From NCBI GenBank assembly GCA_037046615.1, contig JBAOHD010000015.1:186001-250000 (forward strand): a DNA stretch of 64,000 nucleotides, read 5' to 3'. Positions 10,265 to 19,841 of this stretch are shown one piece after another (within the stretch, counting starts at the first letter, position 1; the number at the start of each line of letters is the position of its first letter). The translations under genes were made by a program, and so were the position numbers. This stretch comes from Phosphoribacter sp037046615 (GTDB lineage Bacteria > Actinomycetota > Actinomycetes > Actinomycetales > Dermatophilaceae). Under the pieces are notes generated by a model. The model was not told the DNA's origin, did not search any database, and worked only from the letters and a program-made list of their open reading frames with translations.

Positions 10265-10348
10265 GGTTGGGACAGGACGGTTGGGGCAGGACGGTTGGGA
10301 CAGGACGGTTGGGGCAGGACGGTTGGGACAGGACGGTTGGGACAGGAT
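10265..10348 (+). repeat. 14-bp G-rich tandem repeat immediately upstream of the CHAT operon
   Basis: Six exact-length copies of GGTTGGG(A/G)CAGGAC, with the variable base in the order A, G, A, G, A, A. The array ends just before the ribosome site of the first operon gene. On the coding strand it offers many GG and GGG runs (GGTTGGG...GG), so it could fold as a G-quadruplex. Copy-number change by slippage is also possible. Confidence 0.9.
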
Positions 10349-10360
10349 GGAGGAGCGGCG

Positions 10361-11920
10361 GTGACCCAGGCACACCGGACTGAGACCGGCCGCTCGACAA
10401 TGAGGGTTCTCGTCCGCACGCACGTCACCGAGAGCCGGTGGGGTCACCTGCTGCGCTACGGCGGGCCGGGCAAGGCCAGTGATGCGGTCGAGCACCTCGG
10501 TGAGCCGATTGTCGGAGCCCGCTACTTGCGGGACACGGGTCGACACGCTCCGCCGGCGACGAAGGTGCTCACCGCGAGCGAGGAGAGCCAACTGACGGCT
10601 GCGGTCGCCGCGTCCATCCCCACTGTCGGATCGGCAATCGACGACTACGTGCGCGCGCTCGCGACGGCGTGCCGGCGACTCTCCCAAGTCAGGTCGTCGG
10701 CCCCGCGATCGACCGTGTCCGAGCGCGTAGCGGTGCGAGTCGGGCGGCACTATGCCCGAACCCCCGACACGACCCTCGATCTCGACGAGCTGGTGGCGGA
10801 GGTCGTCCACAGCATCGAGCGGGCCGGACCGTTGTCGAAGGGTGCCTTCTGCGATCGGTATGCCGGGTCCTACGCCGTGGCGTGGGAGGGCCGGGGGTCT
10901 GCGGCGTGCCGGGCCTTCCCGCCCGAATCCGTGCTCGTCGGGTCCAATGCCCCGCCCCGACTGTCGGTGGGCTGGCCCGAAAACTGGACTGCCGGCACCG
11001 ATCGGAGCGTTTACGGACGGTATCTCCTCTACTTCAAACGGTCGGCCCTCGGCGCGGGCGAGTCGCCCAGAGTCCATGACCCTCACGGCGCAGCCGTGCT
11101 CGAAATCGATCGGGTCTGCGCCCCCTATGGCCTGGCAGACCGCGTCGGCCGTGTCGTCGTCGCCAGTCTCGCGTCCGGGGTCCGAGTGGACCACAACGGC
11201 GCTACCGACAGCGAGAGCGCAGGGCGCGTCCTGAATCGTTGGCGGGCCGGTGAGGGGATCCAATCGGTCCCTGTGGACACGGACGCTGCGCTCTTCGATG
11301 ACGACCTCGTCGAGGCCGCGGGCGCTTACGTCGCCATTTGGGTCATTGACACGGCTAGAGCCAAGAGGGCCAACGAAGCCTTCCGCACGCTGGTGGCGCA
11401 GGACGAGTTGCTCGCCCGGTTCGTCGTCCGCAAGGTATGGATGCGCCTGCATGGTCAGGAGCGCGCGGAGGCTGGCCCCCCGACCCGGATGAATATCACC
11501 TTCTGGCTCACCAGCGCGCTCAGCGCAGGGGTGTGGGAAGGGTTGGCGGCATACCAGCGGGCTAGCCAACCAGACCTCGATGCCGAGCCGACTGACCTCG
11601 GCGAGCGCATCGCCCGCCGTCGGCAACGCGCGCACGATGACTTCGTGGCCGACCATGGCGAGAGTCCGGACGCGTTCGTCGATCGCACCAACCGCACACT
11701 GTCACTGATCGCCGAGAGGCCGGCTCTCGCGCGGATCGTCCGGGAGCTCCCGGCGAGTGCATCCGAGGAGTATGCCGTGGAGATGGATCACGTGGCCGGG
11801 CCCGCCTGGACAGGTCGCTACCTCACCTGGGCGCAGGTGCGCAGTCATCTGAGCGCATACCTCGTGGGCGACACCAACGCAGACACGAGTTCGGCGAGGG
11901 ACGAGGGGTCAGGTGCATGA
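10361..11920 (+). CDS. Unknown protein, first gene of the CHAT operon
   Basis: 519 residues from GTG 10361, chosen because GGAGGAG lies five to six bases upstream; an internal ATG at 10400 is the alternative. I do not recognise a family. There is no signal peptide, clear membrane segment or Walker motif. The N-terminal 20 residues after the internal Met (VLVRTHVTESRWGHLLRYGG) are basic. The middle contains YGRYLLYFKRSALGAGES and a Gly/Val beta-like stretch (GRVVVASLASGVRVDH). The C-terminal third is helix-rich and charged (ERIARRRQRAHDDFVADHG). The stop overlaps the next start by four bases, so it is translationally coupled to the CHAT module. The frame is clean over 1.5 kb in a window full of frameshifts. 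Confidence 0.75.
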   Translation: MTQAHRTETGRSTMRVLVRTHVTESRWGHLLRYGGPGKASDAVEHLGEPIVGARYLRDTGRHAPPATKVLTASEESQLTAAVAASIPTVGSAIDDYVRALATACRRLSQVRSSAPRSTVSERVAVRVGRHYARTPDTTLDLDELVAEVVHSIERAGPLSKGAFCDRYAGSYAVAWEGRGSAACRAFPPESVLVGSNAPPRLSVGWPENWTAGTDRSVYGRYLLYFKRSALGAGESPRVHDPHGAAVLEIDRVCAPYGLADRVGRVVVASLASGVRVDHNGATDSESAGRVLNRWRAGEGIQSVPVDTDAALFDDDLVEAAGAYVAIWVIDTARAKRANEAFRTLVAQDELLARFVVRKVWMRLHGQERAEAGPPTRMNITFWLTSALSAGVWEGLAAYQRASQPDLDAEPTDLGERIARRRQRAHDDFVADHGESPDAFVDRTNRTLSLIAERPALARIVRELPASASEEYAVEMDHVAGPAWTGRYLTWAQVRSHLSAYLVGDTNADTSSARDEGSGA

Positions 11921-13404
11921 TGACTGAGCACACCCCTGGACCGACCCGTCAGATCGACCTCCATCGGCGGGCAGATGGCTGCGTCGTGATCGGCCATGCC
12001 CCGGCAGCTGCGGCGGGGGTGGGGCTGGCGCCGACCCGCGGCGGACTGTTCACCGTCGACCCGGTGGACCCCGGCGCGGTGTCCGTCCTCGTCCCCGCTG
12101 CGCCCGACGAAGAATGTCTCGCGGTGCTCGCGGCGTTGCTCGGAGAGGATGCGGCAACGGCAGTGCGGCACGTGGCCGTCACCGGAGTTAGCCACACTGT
12201 AGTGACCCTGCCATCGCTGCCCGCCCGTGAGGACGTGGCGCGCCTCGGAGTCCTCCAGTGGGCGACCCGCCACTGCGCTGTGGGGCTGGCGCAGCCTCTG
12301 CTCACCGTCGAACAACTCGCGCTCTCGGCGAGGTTGGCCTCCGTGATGGATCCGGACTGGCCAGGTGAGCGTGAGCTTTGGGCGTGGACGGGCACGATTC
12401 TCGAGTGGGCTCGCCGCGCGCGGGCCAGCGGCTCCCCGTGGCCCCGCCATCCGGCCGTCGCGGCCCTGCTCCAGGATGCGCTCGGGTCTCTCGGCGAGAC
12501 CCTTCCGTTGGCCGACGCACGGCTCGCCGACCTCGATCACGAGAGGGAGCTCCTCACCGCCCTCGGCACGCTCGACCTCCGCCACGTGGACGCTGATGCT
12601 CGCCCTGAATGGCTCACGGAGTTGCGTCCGCAAGCAGCCGTGACCTATGGCGGCAGCGACAGCGTGCAGCTCGACGGCATCGGCGCGGTCGACTGGGCTC
12701 GCGTGTCGCCCGGGCTGACAAGTCGAGCGGAAGACGCGGTGTCGTGGCGGATCCGTCGCCAGGACGGCGCGCATGTGCTCACGGTCATCGTCAAGGCACC
12801 TGCGGTCGCCCCTGATCTGGCCCTGCTGGTCACTCCGACCATGCCCATGCCACCGATGAAGATCATCAATGCCAGTGTCTATCAGGGGGATTGGCCGCTG
12901 CCACTCGTCGTCGCAGGGCTGGAGTTCCGGGCCGAGGCCGGAGCGTGGTTGGGATCGCAGCACGTGTCTGCGACTGTCCTTGAGCGGCTGTCGGACCCTA
13001 GGGAGGGGGACGTCGACGTCGACGTCCACGAGGCGGGCGCCGTCCCGCCTCGTCGTGGAGGGGGGTCGCGCCAGCATGCCGCCGCGCAGCGGTGGGCTGC
13101 CAGGGGGGCCACCGCCATGCGGTTGGCCGGGATCACCACGGGTCAGGCCAGCACTTCCTGGCGAGACGCTGCCGTCCACGCCTGGAGCCGAGCCGCGAGC
13201 GTGTATGCCGGGTTGCCCGACGACATCGGTGCTGCGCCGAGAGCGCAATGTCTCGCGGTGCTCTCGACCCTCGGCGGTGACGGCACGAGGACCCGTCCTG
13301 CCTGGCGTCGGCCGGACTCAGAGCCGGTCCGGGCCCCGGTCAGAGTGGACCAGGCCAGTCCGGTCAGCGCCGCCGAAGTGTGGTTTGCCGTCTCCCATGA
13401 CTGA
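11917..13404 (+). CDS. Unknown protein, second gene of the CHAT operon
   Basis: 495 residues starting ATGATG at the overlap with the first gene. No family recognised. The N-terminal half is Ala/Leu-rich and probably helical. The C-terminal half (about 230-350) looks like a beta-rich domain (VSWRIRRQDGAHVLTVIVKA, WPLPLVVAGLEFRAEAGAWL). An Arg/His/Ala-rich helical segment follows (SRQHAAAQRWAARGATAMRL). No catalytic motif is evident, so a structural, sensor or adaptor role beside the protease is the simplest guess. It overlaps the CHAT gene by eight bases. The module resembles by layout the caspase/TPR-associated conflict operons described for multicellular bacteria; that is inference. Confidence 0.72.
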   Translation: MMTEHTPGPTRQIDLHRRADGCVVIGHAPAAAAGVGLAPTRGGLFTVDPVDPGAVSVLVPAAPDEECLAVLAALLGEDAATAVRHVAVTGVSHTVVTLPSLPAREDVARLGVLQWATRHCAVGLAQPLLTVEQLALSARLASVMDPDWPGERELWAWTGTILEWARRARASGSPWPRHPAVAALLQDALGSLGETLPLADARLADLDHERELLTALGTLDLRHVDADARPEWLTELRPQAAVTYGGSDSVQLDGIGAVDWARVSPGLTSRAEDAVSWRIRRQDGAHVLTVIVKAPAVAPDLALLVTPTMPMPPMKIINASVYQGDWPLPLVVAGLEFRAEAGAWLGSQHVSATVLERLSDPREGDVDVDVHEAGAVPPRRGGGSRQHAAAQRWAARGATAMRLAGITTGQASTSWRDAAVHAWSRAASVYAGLPDDIGAAPRAQCLAVLSTLGGDGTRTRPAWRRPDSEPVRAPVRVDQASPVSAAEVWFAVSHD

Positions 13405-14605
13405 CGGACGTGACACTTGCCGTACCGCCGCGGACGGATCCGGTCCTGGTGCCGTCCGCGCCGCGCCGGTCTGTTGGCGTCTGACGCTTGAGCCCGTGGG
13501 GGCCGACGTGGCGTGGTCGCTCATCGTGGCCGAGGTCGGCAAGGATGCCGACCCCCTCGCGGCGGGCGTGATCCGTCATGCCGAGAACGAAGCGGCGGTC
13601 TCCTTTGCCATCAGCACGGTGGGTGAGGGACTCACTGAGCTCAACCCACTGGTTGACGCCGAACGGGAGCGAGAGATCGCGCGCGCGCTCGGCCGACGCC
13701 TCCTGCCCGAGCCATTGCGCTCCGCCCTCATGGACGCTCCCGCTGCCGACGAAGCGGTCACGCGAGTGGAGCACTCCCTCGAGATCGCAGCCCGGGGATG
13801 GCTGGCTGGTCTCCCGTGGGACTCAATGATCGTCTCCGACAGGTCCGACCGCCGCGTCGTCGAAGCCGCGCTGGTCTGCAGTGCCTTGGCCCCGGGGGTT
13901 GTCGCAACTCGTGACCGGCGACCACACCACCCCGGAGACCCCTTCGGCTTGACCGTGATCGACGCTGGCCCGGCCTTCGGTGCTCCCAACGGTCTAAGTC
14001 CAGTCTTCCCGGGCGGCTATCCCGAAAGTCTCGTCGGTGCCGACGGGCTTGGCGAGGCCGAGGTCATCGCTCCGAGCGGCACCCCGATGTCCGCCGAGGA
14101 CTTCGGTTCGGCACTACGGGATCGGTCCTGGTCCCGGTTGCTCTATCTCGGCCACATCTGCGGCCACGCGGACCCCGATCCGGCGAGTGCCGCGCTGGTT
14201 TTCGACCGCAAGGGCACGGTCGAGGAGCTGAGCGCGCGATCCTGGCTGGCGTCTCCTGACGTGTGGCCCGTGCCGCCCCGGGTCGCGCTGATCGGATGTG
14301 GGAGCGACGACGGACGCTGGCACGAAACGAGCGGCCTGCCCGCAGCCTGCATCAACGCCGGCGCCGATATCGTCACGGCGACCCGGTGGACGCTCCCGGC
14401 GGACGCCATCGACGATCGAGCCGGTCCCGTCGCCGCACTGGCGGTCGCTGTGAACGCAGCTCATACCTCGTCGACGCCCATCCGGACGCTGCGACAGTGG
14501 CAACTCGGACAACTCCAGCGGTGGCGCGATCACCGCGTGGCGGCATACTCCCCGCTGTTCTGGGCGTCCCTGGCGACCTATCGCACCCCCGTGAGCCCAT
14601 CGTGA
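13397..14605 (+). CDS. CHAT-domain caspase-like protease
   Basis: 402 residues. The C-terminal half is a CHAT domain of clan CD cysteine proteases: LLYLGHICGH supplies the catalytic His (about residue 253) and VALIGCGSDDG the catalytic Cys (about 301), spaced as usual. It continues INAGADIVTATRWTLPADA, typical of actinobacterial CHAT proteins. The N-terminal half (to about residue 190) includes LEIAARGWLAGLPWDSMIVS and has no TPR; the TPR part is a separate, coupled gene. CHAT proteases are executors in several bacterial conflict systems, including Craspase and gasdermin-linked systems. No gasdermin or CRISPR component lies nearby. The substrate may be one of the two unknown operon products. 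Confidence 0.88.
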   Translation: MTDGRDTCRTAADGSGPGAVRAAPVCWRLTLEPVGADVAWSLIVAEVGKDADPLAAGVIRHAENEAAVSFAISTVGEGLTELNPLVDAEREREIARALGRRLLPEPLRSALMDAPAADEAVTRVEHSLEIAARGWLAGLPWDSMIVSDRSDRRVVEAALVCSALAPGVVATRDRRPHHPGDPFGLTVIDAGPAFGAPNGLSPVFPGGYPESLVGADGLGEAEVIAPSGTPMSAEDFGSALRDRSWSRLLYLGHICGHADPDPASAALVFDRKGTVEELSARSWLASPDVWPVPPRVALIGCGSDDGRWHETSGLPAACINAGADIVTATRWTLPADAIDDRAGPVAALAVAVNAAHTSSTPIRTLRQWQLGQLQRWRDHRVAAYSPLFWASLATYRTPVSPS

Positions 14606-16590
14606 CCGACGACTCGATTCCGCACGTGCCTCGACAACCGCTCGAGGACGCCTTCGTCGTCGAGGTGCTCCGTGATCAGCTCGACCGACTCCTCGACATC
14701 TGCGAGCAGTCCGACGAGGGCCAGCCCGCTATGGAGTCCACCATCAACGAGATTCTCAGGGTGTTGGGACGAAGCCAGGACCCCGCTGCGTGGGGCCGTG
14801 AGGTTGGCGAAGGCATTGGTGAGGCCCTCAATGACCTGGTCCCCGAGGGTGACGAGCGGCCACCGCCCGAGTTCTTCCGGCTTCTGGAAGCCGCCCGGTC
14901 AATCGCCGCACGAGGTCCCGTGCCGACGTTGGCCTGGACCTATCTCGAGTTTGTTGATGCGGACTCGATGACCCCCGAGCAGGTGGTCCATCACTTCAGC
15001 CAGATGCTGGACATCCCCGGCGACGTGCCGGAGGAAGCGCGGGCGGCAGCACACCTCTTGCGAGGATCAGCCCGCGAAGACGCCGGGGACCTCGCCGGCG
15101 CCCGCGCCGACTGGGAGGCGGCCTACGCCCTGGCCACCGAGGAGGACACCAAAGCCAGCGCGGCATGGTGTCTTGCGGCCAGCCATGGTGAGGATGACCC
15201 GGTGGCGGCAGCCGATTGGGCTTGGGATGGCGCCGAATGGGATGAGCGAGATGAAGCGACGGTCGACCCAGACATGGGCCAAGACGTGGCCTGGATCCAA
15301 CTCAAGGCGATTGCCACTCTCGTCACCTCAGGATCGGGGGCCGAGACCGTCCTGCGACTGGCTCGTCGCCTCCTGACGCGACCCGAACGCCTCCCGGAGG
15401 AGATCACGGTCGCAATGATCCACCTCATCCTTGCGGGCGTCTCCGTCGAACTCAACGACGCTGCAGGTGCGATGGGGCATCTCGACCTGGCTAGGTCCGA
15501 CTGGGCTCGACTGGACGAGCAGGAGCGAGCCGAGTGGCATATCGTCCGAGGTCAGGTCGGGCTGCTCAGAAGTGATTTGTTGGCCATTGAGCAGGCTGTG
15601 CGAGCAGCCAGCCCCTATGTGCTTCGAGCCGGCAACGCTGATCGGGCTCGGCTGCAGGCGCTGGCGACGGCGGTCTCGGGCACGACCGGACAGTACCAAC
15701 CGGCGAGCAACACCCCGTTCGATCGGCTCTACGCGATGATCAACCGGATACCCAACGGGGGTGTACGACGCGGGGATATTTCGGAACTCCACGGGCTCGC
15801 AGCGGAATTCGACCCCGTCACCCAGCCGCACCTCACGGTCATGGCGCTCCTCCTCGCGGCGAATGTCGCCATCGTCGTCGGAGATTATCCGGAAGCCCGC
15901 AGCTCGATCGGACGGGCGCGGACGGCATACGACGCTCCCTGGGACTCCCGCGGGGTGCCGTCGATGGAGCCTTACTTCCACCACGTTGAGGTGCTGCGCG
16001 TCATCGCCGAGGACGGTGACGCCGCGGCTGCTCCAGTCGCTGACGACGCCTTCCGGGACGCGCTTGCTGGCGGGGTGCTCCCGCAGGTCGTCCTATGGGG
16101 AGCAACTGCGGGGCTCCTGTGGAGCCGCATCGGCAACCACGTGCGCGCGTGGGAAGTGGCCGTGGCTGCGGTCACGGCCAATCAGGAGTTGCAGCGTGGC
16201 TTGGGCAATGTGGAAGATCGCCAGGCCTACCATCAGCGGGCAGCCAGGGTTGTGGCGGTCGCCATCGATTCCGCCGAAAGACTGGGTGACCCGCGGCTTA
16301 TGGCCGAGTTGCTGGAAGTCCTGCGGGCGCAGGCAATGCCGGACGTCGACCTCTCCGCAGAGATCGCGTCGGGCCCGATCCCGGACCTTCTGTCGGCTCT
16401 CCTGGGGCCTGCGTCGTCCCTTGCCTCCCCCTCGTCTGACCGAGACCCCAACGTCAATCTCCCGCCCACGCCGCTCATCGTCATGCCATGGGGAGGGATT
16501 GCGTTGGGCCCGTGGCTGGCATATCTGCCCGACCAGTCCCGAGCGGTTGAACGCATCCTGCTCACCCCGGTCGAGGCCGATGGGGCATAA
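14602..16590 (+). CDS. TPR-type helical repeat protein, last gene of the CHAT operon
   Basis: 662 residues from GTG 14602, overlapping the CHAT stop by four bases. It is almost wholly helical with TPR-like pairs, such as LLRGSAREDAGDLAGARADW, MGHLDLARSDWARLDEQERA and VAIVVGDYPEARSSIGRART. TPR scaffolds usually sense a partner and hold or release the protease in CHAT systems. Here the sensor and protease are split into two genes rather than fused. The C-terminal 60 residues are Pro/Ser-rich, then hydrophobic (TPLIVMPWGGIALGPWLAYL), possibly a docking tail. No transmembrane segment is certain. No frame defect. Confidence 0.8.
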   Translation: MTDDSIPHVPRQPLEDAFVVEVLRDQLDRLLDICEQSDEGQPAMESTINEILRVLGRSQDPAAWGREVGEGIGEALNDLVPEGDERPPPEFFRLLEAARSIAARGPVPTLAWTYLEFVDADSMTPEQVVHHFSQMLDIPGDVPEEARAAAHLLRGSAREDAGDLAGARADWEAAYALATEEDTKASAAWCLAASHGEDDPVAAADWAWDGAEWDERDEATVDPDMGQDVAWIQLKAIATLVTSGSGAETVLRLARRLLTRPERLPEEITVAMIHLILAGVSVELNDAAGAMGHLDLARSDWARLDEQERAEWHIVRGQVGLLRSDLLAIEQAVRAASPYVLRAGNADRARLQALATAVSGTTGQYQPASNTPFDRLYAMINRIPNGGVRRGDISELHGLAAEFDPVTQPHLTVMALLLAANVAIVVGDYPEARSSIGRARTAYDAPWDSRGVPSMEPYFHHVEVLRVIAEDGDAAAAPVADDAFRDALAGGVLPQVVLWGATAGLLWSRIGNHVRAWEVAVAAVTANQELQRGLGNVEDRQAYHQRAARVVAVAIDSAERLGDPRLMAELLEVLRAQAMPDVDLSAEIASGPIPDLLSALLGPASSLASPSSDRDPNVNLPPTPLIVMPWGGIALGPWLAYLPDQSRAVERILLTPVEADGA

Positions 16591-16814
16591 GGGGGTCGCC
16601 ATGGTTGTTCCGGTCGGTCACGGAAAGAAGCGCCACGATCCGGAACAACCCTGACTCGGAGCGCGGCACACAGAGGTGACTTGCCAATTCGTTGCCACCT
16701 TGCGCCTCAGGGCTCCGTGCCGACGCTGATGCGTGTTTCGTAACGTCCGCCGCGCATGTCATAGCGGCGTTCGTCGCGCCTTCGGGGGGCGCCTCCACGG
16801 GAGGTATTTAACTC

Positions 16815-17726
16815 ATGGGTCTGGCTCTTGATCCGGGGATCGCTGAACTGGTCTGGTACGGCACGGAGAAGCTGCGGCTGCGGGCCCACCTGACGTATGG
16901 GACCTCGTCGTGCCCGTCCCGTTCCACTCCCTATGTCGGTGGCTTCTCCGGGAGCCAGGTATGCCGCGACGATGGCTGCATCGGCGTCATGCACGAGGTG
17001 TATGCCGGCACGGTGTCTCGGCTCTCGCAGTCCTCAGCCGCACATGAGATCGCCTCACGGCTGGCCTATGCGCGGCGCATCGTCGCGACCCAGGTGGCCG
17101 ATCTTGAGCGCTCGCGTCGGGTCGCCCGAGGTATGCCGGCCAAACCCACCCGCTCCGACGGGATCGCGGGTCGGATCATCGCGGCTCTCACCGCAGACTC
17201 CCCGTCTCAGGAGCGGGCGGTGTGGCTCACTGCGCTCTTCCGCATGATCCGTGGCTATGCCTGCCGCGATCAGCGGACGTCGTCAGAGTGGCCTCTGGAC
17301 ATGTGGGCCGCCGAGAAGACCCGCATCGATGGGCACTTGCGGCTCGTCGGATCGACCGGGGTGCGGGCCGAGGTCCGGGGTGACATCGCCAATGTCCTCA
17401 CGACGAGCGAGCGAATCGCGGGACGTCGCTGGGTCATCGACACGATCCTTCACCCACTGCTCATGGTGCGAGTGCCTCTCGCGGAGGAACTTGAGCGGTG
17501 CATTCCCGCGGTGGAGTCCCCACTCGTGGACCACATCCTGGCCAGCCAGGTCCAGGCGCGATTCGCCGAGCTGACCGCTGCCGGTCTCGACGCGCAGTCG
17601 GCCTGGCGCCGATCGGTGCGTGACATCACCGGTCAGGAGCCAGTCGACGAGGTGTGGACCGTGCTCGATGATCTGGATGGCCACTCGAACGCTCGATCCG
17701 GGACGCGCCGTCAGGCCACGTCTTAG
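16815..17726 (+). CDS. Unknown protein downstream of the CHAT operon
   Basis: 303 residues from ATG 16815 with GGGAGG 10-13 bases upstream. No family recognised. The N-terminus carries a short Cys-containing patch (TSSCPSRSTPYVGG, VCRDDGC). The rest is helical with many Arg and Glu residues (ASRLAYARRIVATQVADLER; VRGDIANVLTTSERIAGRRW). No membrane segment or catalytic motif. It lies 224 bp after the CHAT operon, in a gap where I see no gene, and converges on the interrupted regulator gene; their stops overlap by a few bases. Whether it belongs to the CHAT system is open. Confidence 0.6.
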   Translation: MGLALDPGIAELVWYGTEKLRLRAHLTYGTSSCPSRSTPYVGGFSGSQVCRDDGCIGVMHEVYAGTVSRLSQSSAAHEIASRLAYARRIVATQVADLERSRRVARGMPAKPTRSDGIAGRIIAALTADSPSQERAVWLTALFRMIRGYACRDQRTSSEWPLDMWAAEKTRIDGHLRLVGSTGVRAEVRGDIANVLTTSERIAGRRWVIDTILHPLLMVRVPLAEELERCIPAVESPLVDHILASQVQARFAELTAAGLDAQSAWRRSVRDITGQEPVDEVWTVLDDLDGHSNARSGTRRQATS

Positions 17727-19841
17727 GCGGCGGGTGACGGGCGGTGGGAGTCTGCCCACTCCCACCCAATGCCGTAGGCGAGCCCGCGTCGCACCACGCT
17801 CCATCGGCATTCCAGGGGGACATCGATGGGGAGGGCGGCGCTGGACCGGCCGAGTTCGTCCATGGAGATCGGCGGGACGCCGCCGATCGACCATGCTCGG
17901 GCCAGCTGGCCGGGCTCGGCGTGCACGCGAGCCACGAAGGAGTTGATGTGGCGCACCGGGACCGTGACGTTGAACGGGCGAATGGACGCTCGTGAGGGCA
18001 TCCTGATCGAGACCCCAATCCGGTGAGAGTCGCCGGTATCCAGGGCCGTGTCGAGCCGGAGGCTGATCAGCCAGGTGCTGCGGGAAAACCGGGACAGCGT
18101 GATCTCTTCGCAGCCGACTCCTCCGGACACCTCGGGATCGGGGTCATTCTCAGCGCTGGCATACCTCGGGATGCTGAAGGATTCGCAGATCACGCGGAGC
18201 CCGTCATGGGTGGCCCGGATCTCACGTTCCCCCACGAACACTGGCCTGGGCTCGGCGAGGTAGGCATCCGACTCAAGGCTCTCGACATACCACCCGCGGA
18301 TCGCGAACGGATTGTCGTCGTCGTTGTCGAGGGTAAGGCGTTCAAGGTGGGCGGCGATCGCGTGTTCGGCGGCCTGGAGCCTGCGATAGAGGGTGCGCGC
18401 ACTGAGTGAGAGTTCCCGACCAACCGCGGCCAGTCGCTCGCCGAGCTGAGGCTCGGTGCGCGTGATGCCCACCGCCGCAAGGTAAATGCGCTCGAGATCG
18501 GGTGAGAGGCGCTGCGCTGCCTCGATGAGCATGCGCGCGACGGTGGCTTGCGCCGTTGAGGGATTCGGGTCGGCGTCGCCGAAGATCACGCTCTTGAGGG
18601 TTGCGCCGAGGTTTTGCACGAGGTCGGGGGCATGGATGCCGCGACCCGGCCGGAGCCGTCTGAACCGCCCAATGTTTCTTGCCGCATCTTTCTGAGTTGG
18701 AAGGATGCATGTCATGCCGAAGATGATCGATCCGAAGGTCAAGGAGCGCTGTGTGCGGTTGGTGCTTGACCATGTGCAGGAGTACCCGACGCTGACCGCG
18801 GCGTGCCAGGCTGTGGCTCGGCGTGAGGGTGTGGGGAAGGAGTCGGTGCGGCGGTGGGTGGTCCAGGCCCAGGTCGACCGTGGGCAGCGCCAGGGCGCCA
18901 CGAGTGCGGAGTTGGCCGAGATCCGAGAGCTCAAGGCCAAGGTTCGACGCCTTGAGGAGGACAATGAGATCCTGCGTCGGGGAGGCTGTCGCATGAATGG
19001 TCGGCGGGATTGTGGGCGACTTATCGGCGGGTGGGTGAGGCGCCCCGGGTTGGTGTCAGCGGGCCCGGTACACCTTCAGGAGGTTGTGGGTGGCGCAGAT
19101 GAGCTTCCATTCGCTGTCCGCGGCGGCCAGTCCTCGGCGGGTGAGGGTTCGGATCCCGCGGTTGTGTTTGATCTGAGCGAAGACTGGTTCGATGGTTGCT
19201 GCTCGTTTGTTGTAGGTCCTGCGTCCGAGTGGGGCGTCGAGCTTGGCGATCATGGTGGTGGTCAGGGGGTCAGGAGCGGCGGTGCGTCGTCGGCGTAGGA
19301 GCTGGTTGACCCGTGCCCTGCTCACCCCGAGCTGTTCGGCGGCCTGTGTCGTGTCGAGGTCACCGGCCTCGACCTGGGCCAAGGTGGCGCTGCGGGCTTG
19401 TTCGGTCTCGGCAATCTTCTTCAGTTGGCGGGCTCGTCCCGGGGCGATATATGAGTCCACGCCCTTGAGGGCGACGTTCTCAGTGCTCCAGTAGCCGGCG
19501 TCGGCCACGACCTTCCGAACCCGGCGCGCTTCCCCAGCGGCCTTGAGGTTCTTCTTCGCGGCGGTGATCATCGGCCGATACGTCGGGGCGTCCATGGCCA
19601 GGTTGGTCACCTCGGCCGCTACCACGAACTGTTCGGCGGTGGCCACGGCCTGGGCGTTGTACCCCTGCACATAGCCATCCTTGGTTTTCAGCAGCCGACT
19701 GTCCGGGTCGGTCACGTTGGCCTGCCTCCGCGACTTGTGTGTCGCCGACCCCGGTGTCGGACGGCGACCACGGATCGGTTTGCCGGTCGCCGCTTCCCGC
19801 TCAGCGCGTCGGGCCAGGTGTGCCTCATAGGACTTCTCGGC

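Noticed and set aside
10265..10348. Possible CRISPR array
   Set aside because: Units are contiguous without spacers and no cas genes are present. The same holds for 35264, 59422 and 63351.
13397..16590. Craspase-like type III-E CRISPR effector (TPR-CHAT)
   Set aside because: No gRAMP-type gene, no repeat array and protease and TPR are separate genes.
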